In this document: piece after piece, positions 57,543 to 64,000 of the stretch
Position numbering within the stretch: position 1 is the first letter of the stretch
Layout: each line of letters begins with the position of its first letter
Assembly: GCF_000425745.1 (NCBI RefSeq)
Contig: NZ_AUEA01000008.1
Coordinates: 1-64,000 of the forward strand
Length of the DNA stretch: 64,000 nt
From: Pseudomonas cremoricolorata DSM 17059 = NBRC 16634
Lineage (GTDB): Bacteria > Pseudomonadota > Gammaproteobacteria > Pseudomonadales > Pseudomonadaceae
Direction: 5' to 3'
Position numbers and translations under genes: made by a program
The notes under the pieces: generated by a model
Seen by the model: only the letters and a program-made list of their open reading frames with translations
What the model was told of the DNA's origin: nothing
Database searches by the model: none

Positions 57543-59078
57543 TCAGGCGCTGCGGTTGCCGAAGGTGGCCAGGGCGCGCTCGATGCACTGCGCCGTCTTG
57601 GCGAACGCCTGCACGCTGAGATCGCCCAGCGGACGACCGTTCTGGTCGGCCAGCAGCACCATCAGCACCTGGCCGTTGACCGCCAGCGAGCGGATCAACA
57701 GATGCTCGCTGCGCAGCAGGGCGCGCAGCGGGGCTGGCATCAACGCACTGAACTGGCGGTGGTTGTCGGGCGTCAGGCGCAATTGCGCGGCCTGGTTTAG
57801 CAGGCGTTCGAACAGGCGATTGCCGACGATGGGCAGGCTCAGCGCCATGGCCTCCTTGGGTAGTCCGGCGGTCTGCTGCACGCGCAGGCATTCGTTGAGG
57901 CGATCGACCGAGAGCAGCATCACCCGGCTGAAGCCGCAGGCAGTGAGGGCTTCGCGGGCCTGGGTGGAAAGGTGCACGGCATTGCTGAAGCGGCTGGGTT
58001 GCGCCAGCAGATCGCCGCACAGCTCACGCCAGCGCTCCAGTTCATCGGCGGCCGGCGGCGGTGGCGCCTGCATGTCGGGATGCTGGCGGCGTTGCTGCCA
58101 TGGCCAGAGCAACGCTTCGGCCGGGTGGAACAGGCCGGCGCGGGCATGGCGCCGGGCGCTTTGCGCGGCCTGTTGGTGAACCTGGTTCTGCACATCTTCC
58201 AGCGAGGTTTGCAGGTACAGCGCAGTGAGCAGTTGCCAGCGCAGCAGGTGCGGGTTGTCCCAACCGACCTGCGCGGCCAGGGCCAGGTTGTTGGCCAGCA
58301 GCACGGTATTGGCCGGCTGGTTGAACCAGCGCCGCAGTCCGGCTTCGGCGTCCAGGCGGTGCTGTTGTTCCAGCGGGTCCTGGGCCCGGGCGATGCTCAG
58401 CACCTGGGCCAGCAGCTCGCGTTCTTCGAGCAGCAGGCGGTAGCCCTGGGTCACCCATTCCGGCAGACGCCAGTGCTCGGCGACGGCGCGGCACAGCTCC
58501 AGAATGCGCACGCCGAACAGCTCATGCTCGACCTCGGCGGCTACCTCACCCTTGTGAATCACCCGCAGTTCCCAGGCATCGAGCAGCGCAGGGTAGACCA
58601 GCGCCAGCGGCCATAGCGGGGAAAGAAACAGCAGGCTGCCCCAGTGGATTTCCTGCCACAGGCGCGCCAGGCGACTGGCGAACAGGCCACTGGCCTGCTG
58701 GCTGGCGTGCTGGCTGATCTGGATGAACTGGTTGAGCACCGGCGGCATGTCGTCCCTGGGCAGCGCGGGCAGGCGCCCGAGCAATTGCGCGCAGCGACCC
58801 AGGCCCAGGCGGTTGAGCGCCACCTCCAGGCTTTCAGCCGGCTCGGCCTGGCTGGCATTGGCCGAATGATTGGCCTCACGCATCACCGACAGCACCAGGG
58901 CGGGGCTGCCTTGCATCAGTTCGGCGATGTCACGCATCGAGCGGCGACTGTCGTTGATGGCCGACAGTACGCGGTCGTGACTGTCCTTGGGCACCGGTAC
59001 ACGGACGCCGTCGAGCAGCTTGACCCAGGCCTCTAGCGTCGAGGGAATCTGAGCGGGCACCTTGGTTTCACTTGGCAT
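57543..59078 (-). CDS. HDOD domain protein with GAF-like C-terminus
   Basis: Predicted cytoplasmic signalling protein of 511 residues. The N-terminal half has an HDOD-type domain: RRSMRDIAELMQGSPALVLS and VALNRLGLGRCAQLLG, with later helices up to about residue 260. The metal-binding HD pairs are not evident, as usual for HDOD. The last 150 residues (from about 365, CGFSRVMLLSVDRLNECL to LLADQNGRPLGDLS) resemble a GAF domain with its central sheet and closing helix. It is divergent from motA, separated by 130 bases holding a FliA promoter. A role near motility is suggested only by location. Confidence 0.75.
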   Translation of the reverse strand: MPSETKVPAQIPSTLEAWVKLLDGVRVPVPKDSHDRVLSAINDSRRSMRDIAELMQGSPALVLSVMREANHSANASQAEPAESLEVALNRLGLGRCAQLLGRLPALPRDDMPPVLNQFIQISQHASQQASGLFASRLARLWQEIHWGSLLFLSPLWPLALVYPALLDAWELRVIHKGEVAAEVEHELFGVRILELCRAVAEHWRLPEWVTQGYRLLLEERELLAQVLSIARAQDPLEQQHRLDAEAGLRRWFNQPANTVLLANNLALAAQVGWDNPHLLRWQLLTALYLQTSLEDVQNQVHQQAAQSARRHARAGLFHPAEALLWPWQQRRQHPDMQAPPPPAADELERWRELCGDLLAQPSRFSNAVHLSTQAREALTACGFSRVMLLSVDRLNECLRVQQTAGLPKEAMALSLPIVGNRLFERLLNQAAQLRLTPDNHRQFSALMPAPLRALLRSEHLLIRSLAVNGQVLMVLLADQNGRPLGDLSVQAFAKTAQCIERALATFGNRSA

Positions 59079-59117
59079 TTTGACATCAGTCCGAACTGGC
59101 TTTTCGCTAGGAGTGCC

Positions 59118-59144
59118 TATAGTCTGGCGCAGTTCTGCCGATAA
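59118..59144 (+). promoter_or_regulatory. FliA (sigma-28) promoter of motAB
   Basis: TATAGTCT (59118-59125), an 11-base spacer and GCCGATAA (59137-59144). The -10 is a perfect match and the -35 matches 6 of 8 bases of the flagellar consensus TAAAGTTT-N11-GCCGATAA. It points to motA, whose ATG is 64 bases downstream, placing the motor genes in the late flagellar class. Confidence 0.88.
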
Positions 59145-59208
59145 GTAGAAGAAGAGTTTCAGAGCACCCCTCCCGGTCCTTGATCACATCCGCTAATGCG
59201 TTGAACTT

Positions 59209-60060
59209 ATGGCTAAAATTATCGGCATCATCATCGTATTCGCCAGCGTGCTCGGCGGTTACGTGCTCTCCCATGGCAAGATCGCGGCACTGATTCAGCC
59301 ATTCGAAGTGCTCATCATCGGTGGCGCTGCGCTGGGTGCATTCATTCAGGCCAACCCCGGCCACATGACCATGCATGTGTTCAAGAAGTCGCTGAAGATG
59401 TTCGGTTCGCGCTTCAACCACGCCTTCTATCTGGAAGTGCTCGGCCTGGTCTACGAGATCCTCAACAAGAGCCGCCGCGAAGGCATGATGGCCATCGAGG
59501 CGGACATCGAAGACCCCGCCGCCAGCCCGATATTCAGCAAATACCCGACCATCGTCGGCGACGCCGCGATGACGGCGTTCATCTGCGACTACCTGCGCAT
59601 CATGTCCACCGGCAACATGGCGCCCCATGAGCTGGAGGGGCTGTTCGACATGGAACTGTTGAACATGAAGGAAGAACTCGAACACCCATCCCATGCCGTG
59701 ACCGGTATCGCCGACGGCATGCCGGGCTTCGGTATCGTCGCGGCGGTACTGGGTATCGTGGTGACCATGGCCTCGCTGGGCGATGGCGACCAGGCGGCCA
59801 TCGGCATGCACGTCGGTGCGGCGCTGGTGGGGACCTTCTTCGGTATTCTCGCCGCTTATGGCTTCTTCGGCCCGCTGGCCAACTGCCTCAAGCACGACGC
59901 CAAGGAAGAGCTCAACGTATATGAGGCGATCAAGGCCTCGCTGGTGGCATCGGCCTCCGGCATGCCGCCGTCGCTTGCGGTGGAGTTCGGTCGCAAGGTG
60001 CTCTACCCGGGGCACCGCCCAAGCTTCGCCGAGCTGGAACAAGCGGTGCGCGGTCGCTGA
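59209..60060 (+). CDS. motA: flagellar motor stator protein MotA
   Basis: Inner-membrane subunit of the proton-driven flagellar stator. The 283-residue protein has four predicted membrane helices, two near the N-terminus (about 2-20 and 33-50) and two near 165-220. The long cytoplasmic loop contains the charged residues that contact the rotor, and the third-helix region PGFGIVAAVLGIVVTM carries the conserved proline. No strong ribosome-binding site precedes ATG 59209. motB begins 3 bases after the stop. Confidence 0.96.
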   Translation: MAKIIGIIIVFASVLGGYVLSHGKIAALIQPFEVLIIGGAALGAFIQANPGHMTMHVFKKSLKMFGSRFNHAFYLEVLGLVYEILNKSRREGMMAIEADIEDPAASPIFSKYPTIVGDAAMTAFICDYLRIMSTGNMAPHELEGLFDMELLNMKEELEHPSHAVTGIADGMPGFGIVAAVLGIVVTMASLGDGDQAAIGMHVGAALVGTFFGILAAYGFFGPLANCLKHDAKEELNVYEAIKASLVASASGMPPSLAVEFGRKVLYPGHRPSFAELEQAVRGR

Positions 60061-60063
60061 GTC

Positions 60064-61116
60064 ATGGAGAACAACCAGCCCATCATCGTCAAGCGCGTCA
60101 AGCGCTTCGGCGACGGCCACCACGGCGGTGCCTGGAAAATCGCCTTCGCCGACTTCGCCACGGCGATGATGGCGTTCTTCCTGGTGTTGTGGCTGCTGTC
60201 CACCGCAACCCCGGAGCAGAAGATCGCCATTGCCGGCTATTTCCAGGACCCGATCGGCTTTGCCGAAAGCGGTACACCGTATGTCATCGACCTCGGCGGC
60301 ACGCCGGAGATGGCCCCGGACAAGACCATCAACCCGGAAGAGAAATTCGAGACCACCCCGCAAGTCACCCCTGAAGTGAGCAAGGATCAGGTCGAGAGCA
60401 TGGCCGAGCAGGTCGAGCGCGAGCGTCTGGAGTTGCTCTTGCAGGAGCTGCAGAACAAGGTCAACGAGAACCCTGAACTGCAGAAGTTCAAGGACCAGAT
60501 TCTGTTCGAGATCACCCAGGATGGCCTGCGCATCCAGATCATGGATGCCGAGAACCGGCCCATGTTCGATCTGGGCAGCGCGCGCTTGCAGCCGTACTTC
60601 GAGGACATCCTGTTGGCCATGGCCGACACCATCAAGGCCGTGCCGAACAAGATCAGCGTCAGTGGCCACACCGACGCCAAGCCGTTCGCCGGTAGCGGCG
60701 GCTTCGGCAACTGGGAGTTGTCGGCCAACCGTGCCAACGCCGCGCGGCGGGCGCTGGTGGCCGGTGGCTACCCGGACGATCAAGTGGCGCGGGTGGTGGG
60801 CTACGCTTCATCGTCGTTGTTCGACCGCAAGGACCCGCTCAACCCGGTCAACCGGCGCATCGACATCGTCGTGCTGACCAAAAAGGCCCAGCGCGACATT
60901 GAAGGCGAGCAGGGCAGTCAGCAGAACCCTGCCGCGCCGGCTGAGCAGGCGCCGTCCGGCGGCGCTCCCCAAGGTGCCGCGCCTGCCGGCGGTACCGCGC
61001 CGAGCGGCGCAACGCCTGGGCCAGCCGAGCAGGTGCCGATGCAGCACCGCGAACTACGCCAGAAGCTGAACATCTTCGAGGACGGCACCCTGCGCATGGA
61101 AGACAGCCAGGAATAA
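60064..61116 (+). CDS. motB: flagellar motor stator protein MotB
   Basis: Peptidoglycan-anchored stator subunit of 350 residues. The single membrane helix FADFATAMMAFFLVLWLL carries the proton-binding Asp30. After a plug and linker region the OmpA-like peptidoglycan-binding domain (about 160-280) shows SVSGHTDAKPF and LSANRANAARRALV. The last 60 residues are Ala/Pro/Gly-rich and low in complexity. ATG 60064 immediately follows motA, showing a two-gene operon. A strong terminator ends it. Confidence 0.96.
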   Translation: MENNQPIIVKRVKRFGDGHHGGAWKIAFADFATAMMAFFLVLWLLSTATPEQKIAIAGYFQDPIGFAESGTPYVIDLGGTPEMAPDKTINPEEKFETTPQVTPEVSKDQVESMAEQVERERLELLLQELQNKVNENPELQKFKDQILFEITQDGLRIQIMDAENRPMFDLGSARLQPYFEDILLAMADTIKAVPNKISVSGHTDAKPFAGSGGFGNWELSANRANAARRALVAGGYPDDQVARVVGYASSSLFDRKDPLNPVNRRIDIVVLTKKAQRDIEGEQGSQQNPAAPAEQAPSGGAPQGAAPAGGTAPSGATPGPAEQVPMQHRELRQKLNIFEDGTLRMEDSQE

Positions 61117-61134
61117 CCGGCAGCACGCATCACG

Positions 61135-61168
61135 AAAAACGCCCATGAGCGAGTCATGGGCGTTTTTT
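61135..61168. terminator. motAB / rsgA bidirectional terminator
   Basis: Fourteen-base perfect stem AAAAACGCCCATGA / TCATGGGCGTTTTT with a GCGAG loop and six T on the plus side. It lies 18 bases after motB and 26 bases before the rsgA stop. Confidence 0.92.
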
Positions 61169-61194
61169 ATGCGTGCTTCAAGCTGTTCGGCGGA

Positions 61195-62226
61195 TCAGTA
61201 GCTGTCTTCCGGCAGGCTGGCGATGATCGACCGGTAGCTGTGCATGCGCTGCGGCTTGATGCGGCCATCTTCCAGGGCCATGAGCAGGGCGCAACCCGGT
61301 TCGCGGTCGTGCTTGCAGTCGCGGAAGCGGCAGGTGCCGAACAGGTCGCGGAACTCGATGAAGCCCTCTTCGACGTCGTGACGGCTGACGTGGACCAGGC
61401 CGAACTCGCGAATACCGGGGGAGTCGATCAGGTCGCCGCCGTTGGGGAAGTGGTACAGCCGCGCGGTGGTGGTGGTGTGGGTGCCTTGCCCGGACCACTC
61501 GGAGAGGTCGCCGACACGGGTCTGCGCCTGTGGCAGCAGGCTGTTGACCAGCGATGACTTGCCCACCCCGGACTGGCCGACGAACACGCTGATGTGCCCG
61601 GCGAGCATCGCCTGCAAACGCTGCATGCCGTCACCGTGGTGCGCCGAGACTTCCAGCAGCGGGTAGCCGAGGTCACGGTAGACCTCGAGCAAGGCGTTCA
61701 GCGCCGGTCCGTTGTCTTCGTCGATGAGGTCGGCCTTGTTCAGCAGCAGCAGCGGGCGAATGCCGGCATGCTCGGCTGCGACCAGGTAGCGGTCGATGAG
61801 GTTGGGGTGTGGCTCGGGCGCCGGGGCGAAGACGATGACGATAAGGTCGACGTTGGCAGCCACCGGTTTGAGCTGGCCGTGGTTGTTCGGCCGGCGCAGC
61901 TCGGTGCTGCGCGGCATCTGCGCGACGATCACGCCGATGCCCTGGTTGCCTGCGCGCCACACGACACGGTCGCCTGTGACCAGCGCCGGCAGGTTGGCCC
62001 GCAGGTGGCAGCGGAACACTTGCCCGGCGCTGTCGCCGTCCTGTGCTTCGACTTCCACTTGCACACCGAAGTGGGCGATGACCAGACCCAGCTGTTCCGG
62101 CCCCAGGTCGCCACCTTCCAGTTCCTTGAGCGTCTGTTGCTCGCGCTTGGCGGCGCGCGCGGCGCGTTCGCCCTGGATTTTTTCGATGCGCCAGTTTTGG
62201 CGGCGATTGAGCTGGCGTTTGGCCAT
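61195..62226 (-). CDS. rsgA: ribosome small subunit-dependent GTPase A
   Basis: Circularly permuted GTPase that tests and releases factors from maturing 30S subunits. The 343-residue product has an OB-fold N-terminus, then the G motifs in permuted order: NKADLI (G4) comes before [10 protein letters not shown] (G1), followed by DSPGIREFG (G3). The C-terminal zinc site is [15 protein letters not shown] chose ATG 62226 after GGGAAGTTC; the extension to 62325 enters the orn promoter. It is divergent from orn. Confidence 0.96.
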   Translation of the reverse strand: MAKRQLNRRQNWRIEKIQGERAARAAKREQQTLKELEGGDLGPEQLGLVIAHFGVQVEVEAQDGDSAGQVFRCHLRANLPALVTGDRVVWRAGNQGIGVIVAQMPRSTELRRPNNHGQLKPVAANVDLIVIVFAPAPEPHPNLIDRYLVAAEHAGIRPLLLLNKADLIDEDNGPALNALLEVYRDLGYPLLEVSAHHGDGMQRLQAMLAGHISVFVGQSGVGKSSLVNSLLPQAQTRVGDLSEWSGQGTHTTTTARLYHFPNGGDLIDSPGIREFGLVHVSRHDVEEGFIEFRDLFGTCRFRDCKHDREPGCALLMALEDGRIKPQRMHSYRSIIASLPEDSY

Positions 62227-62314
62227 GAACTTCCCGTGGTGGTGGCTGCTGGAAAACAGCCGGCAGTCTAGCACGGCCCGCAGGGCACGGCCTGTCTGGC
62301 GCGGCCCGGTGAGC

Positions 62315-62343
62315 TTTGGTGGCACGGGCGGCTAGGCTACTAT
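62315..62343 (+). promoter_or_regulatory. putative orn promoter
   Basis: TTTGGT (62315-62320) and TACTAT (62338-62343) with a 17-base spacer. The predicted start near 62350 gives a 17-base leader containing GAGGAG before the orn ATG. Confidence 0.5.
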
Positions 62344-62366
62344 GACGCATCATTCGAGGAGCGCTT

Positions 62367-62909
62367 ATGTCCAACCCACAGAACCTGATCTGGATCGACC
62401 TGGAAATGACCGGTCTGGATCCGGATTCCGACGTCATCATCGAGATGGCCACCATCGTCACCGACAGCGAGCTCAACACCCTGGCCGAAGGCCCGGTGAT
62501 CGCCATCCATCACAGCGATGAAGTGCTGGCGCGCATGGACGAGTGGAACACCCGCACCCACGGCAATTCCGGGCTGACCCAGCGCGTGCGCGACAGCCGC
62601 GTCAGCATGGCCGAGGCCGAGGCGCAGACCCTGGCCTTCCTCGAGCAATGGGTACCGCGCGGCAAGTCACCGATCTGCGGCAACAGCATCTGCCAGGACC
62701 GACGTTTCCTGTACCGCCACATGCCGGCACTGGAAGGCTACTTCCACTATCGCAACCTCGACGTTTCCACCCTCAAGGAGCTGGCCGCGCGCTGGGCACC
62801 GCATGTGCGCGACAGTTTCCAGAAAGGCGGCACGCACCTGGCGCTGGATGACATCCGCGAGTCGATCGCAGAACTGCGTCATTATCGCGAGCATTTCATC
62901 AAGGTCTGA
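62367..62909 (+). CDS. orn: oligoribonuclease
   Basis: 3'-5' exoribonuclease degrading di- and short oligonucleotides, including pGpG from cyclic-di-GMP breakdown in Pseudomonas. The 180-residue DEDDh protein has [16 protein letters not shown] (Exo I), [16 protein letters not shown] (Exo II) and [16 protein letters not shown] (Exo III, with its Asp). ATG 62367 follows CGAGGAGCGCTT. The orn/rsgA divergence and the nearby queG are conserved in gammaproteobacteria. Confidence 0.97.
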   Translation: MSNPQNLIWIDLEMTGLDPDSDVIIEMATIVTDSELNTLAEGPVIAIHHSDEVLARMDEWNTRTHGNSGLTQRVRDSRVSMAEAEAQTLAFLEQWVPRGKSPICGNSICQDRRFLYRHMPALEGYFHYRNLDVSTLKELAARWAPHVRDSFQKGGTHLALDDIRESIAELRHYREHFIKV

Positions 62910-63000
62910 AACCTGGCGGCAGCGATTGTCGCGCCGCCCCCTTCTGGTGCGCAGGCAGACTGGTTAGACTGCGCGCCTTTCGCGCCCCGGACCTGCCGCC

Positions 63001-63612
63001 ATGCTGCTCATGCTCTACCTGATCGCCATCACCGCCGAAGCCATGACCGGCGCGCTGTCGGCCGGTCGCCGCGGCATGGACTGGTTCGGTGTGGTGCTGA
63101 TCGCCTGCGTCACCGCACTCGGTGGCGGTTCGGTGCGCGACATGTTGCTCGGGCATTACCCGCTGACCTGGGTCAAGCACCCCGAATACCTGGTGCTGAC
63201 CAGCCTGGCGGCGATCGTCACCATTGTCATTGCACCGCTGATGCGCCGCCTGCGCTCGCTGTTTCTGGTGCTCGACGCCTTGGGCCTGGTGGCCTTCACC
63301 TTGATTGGCTGCATGACTGCGCTGGAGATGGGCCACGGCATGCTGGTGGCCTCGATCAGTGGGGTGATCACCGGGGTGTTCGGCGGCATTCTGCGTGACA
63401 TCTTCTGCAACGACATCCCCCTGGTATTTCGCCGCGAGCTATACGCCAGCGTGTCCTTCGCCGCGGCCTGGTTCTACCTGGGCTGTGTGTACTTCAAGTT
63501 GCCCGCCGAGCAAGGCATGTTGCTGACCCTGTTCGGTGGCTTCCTGCTGCGCCTGCTGGCGATCCGCTTTCATTGGGAAATGCCCAAGTTTCACTACAAC
63601 GATCAGCAGTGA
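63001..63612 (+). CDS. TRIC-type cation channel / UPF0126 membrane protein
   Basis: Inner-membrane protein of 203 residues with about seven helices arranged as two inverted repeats. The repeated glycine-rich re-entrant motifs are ALGGGSVRDML and VFGGILRDIFC, the conserved signature of the YadS/TRIC family, whose members form trimeric cation channels. ATG 63001 has GGACC twelve bases upstream but no strong site. A TAGACT sequence near 62964 may be its -10. Ion selectivity here is unknown. Confidence 0.88.
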   Translation: MLLMLYLIAITAEAMTGALSAGRRGMDWFGVVLIACVTALGGGSVRDMLLGHYPLTWVKHPEYLVLTSLAAIVTIVIAPLMRRLRSLFLVLDALGLVAFTLIGCMTALEMGHGMLVASISGVITGVFGGILRDIFCNDIPLVFRRELYASVSFAAAWFYLGCVYFKLPAEQGMLLTLFGGFLLRLLAIRFHWEMPKFHYNDQQ

Positions 63613-63616
63613 GGCG

Positions 63617-63647
63617 AGCTGCAAGTCGCGAGTGGCTAGCTGCAAGT
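63617..63647. repeat. short direct repeat AGCTGCAAGT
   Basis: Two exact copies of AGCTGCAAGT (63617-63626 and 63638-63647), 21 bases apart, separated by CGCGAGTGGCT. Degenerate runs of this type occur often at the ends of Pseudomonas transcription units. No clear hairpin terminator is present in this gap. Confidence 0.4.
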
Positions 63648-63658
63648 ATCAGGGCTTT

Positions 63659-64000
63659 TCAGACAGAGCCTAGCGACTCGCCGCCAGAGCGGCGCTGGTG
63701 TTCGGCAAGCGCCCATTCGACGTGTTCCCTGACCAGTTCCGAAGGATGCTCGCGGCGTGCCTTGAGGGCTTCCAGGACGGGGATGGTCGAGGGTGCATTA
63801 CCCAGGCCCACCGCCAGGTTGCGCAGCCAGCGCTCGTAGCCGGCGCGGCGCAGCGGCGAGCCTTCGCTGAGGCTGAGAAAGCGCGCTTCGTCCCACAGGA
63901 ACAGCTCGGCCAGCTTGGCATTGTCCAGGCCGTGGCGCGGCATGAAGTCGGCTTCCTGGGTGGGCTTGGCGAAGCGGTTCCACGGGCAGACGATCTGACA
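63659..64000 (-). CDS. queG: epoxyqueuosine reductase, 3' part (5' end outside window)
   Basis: Cobalamin and iron-sulfur enzyme that reduces epoxyqueuosine to queuosine in tRNA. Only the last 113 residues are in the window, since the frame is open through base 64000. The visible start CQIVCPWNRFAK contains two cysteines of the second ferredoxin-type cluster and the invariant CPWN. Next comes LAELFLWDEARFLSLSEGSP, and the C-terminal repeat region (RAGYERWLRNLAVGLGNAPS) is HEAT-like. The orn neighbourhood agrees. The active-site half lies beyond the window. Confidence 0.93.
   Translation of the reverse strand, partial: CQIVCPWNRFAKPTQEADFMPRHGLDNAKLAELFLWDEARFLSLSEGSPLRRAGYERWLRNLAVGLGNAPSTIPVLEALKARREHPSELVREHVEWALAEHQRRSGGESLGSV

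Overview
This 64 kb window is a contiguous piece of a Pseudomonas chromosome, most likely from the P. putida group. The DNA is GC-rich throughout, genes are dense, and codon use looks even. The gene order (tkt-epd-pgk-fba, putA/putP, a lipopolysaccharide core cluster, waaA, thiC, cpdA-parE-parC, serB, psd, motAB, rsgA, orn, queG) is the conserved backbone order I know from P. putida and P. aeruginosa. I see no phage, insertion sequence, integron, CRISPR array, toxin-antitoxin pair, rRNA or tRNA. The species-group assignment is inference from recalled gene order and was not checked by a search.

Layout. (1) 1-6466: central carbon metabolism (3' end of transketolase, epd, pgk, two small lipoproteins including an MliC-like lysozyme inhibitor, fba), then a YgjP-like metalloprotease and a small winged-helix protein. 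(2) 6451-12841, minus strand: a YccS-type membrane protein, a YhiN flavoprotein, the RNA helicase DbpA and an MdtD-like drug exporter. (3) 13174-19398: a 68-residue orphan protein with its own terminator, then the divergent proline-use genes putA and putP. The space between them holds seven GGTTGCAC-type boxes, and both inferred promoters carry one of these boxes as their -35 element. (4) 19510-20346: rlmJ. (5) 20488-33899: lipopolysaccharide outer core and transport, namely a carbamoyltransferase, glycosyltransferases, mig-14, a DnpA-like deacetylase, a lipopolysaccharide-kinase-like gene, waaL, msbA and hldE. (6) 33905-37294, minus strand: a Nudix-like protein of unknown function, a coupled aldo/keto reductase and FAD-oxidoreductase pair, and a small multidrug resistance pump. 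(7) 37436-43325: waaA, tolC, and thiC behind a TPP riboswitch, plus a DUF3298 lipoprotein.

(8) 43508-51905 is a tight plus-strand run: ADP-ribose pyrophosphatase, a DUF1249 protein, the cAMP phosphodiesterase CpdA, the YqiA esterase, ParE, a phytase-like esterase, a membrane-anchored aspartic protease and ParC. Most junctions inside it overlap or are very short. (9) 52075-59078: a PqiC-like lipoprotein, an AhpA/YtjB-family membrane protein divergent from serB, psd, rhodanese, and an HDOD protein. (10) 59118-61116: motAB behind a near-perfect FliA (sigma-28) promoter. (11) 61195-64000: rsgA, orn, a TRIC-family channel and the 3' end of queG.

Most of the window is ordinary core genome. The observations most worth a second look are the put operator array, the alternative-pairing expression platform after the thiC riboswitch, an apparent degenerate class III nucleotide-cyclase domain fused to the AhpA/YtjB sensor-like module, a degenerate Nudix box in the protein beside hldE, and the orphan 68-residue protein. 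I did not find a clearly new multi-gene system.
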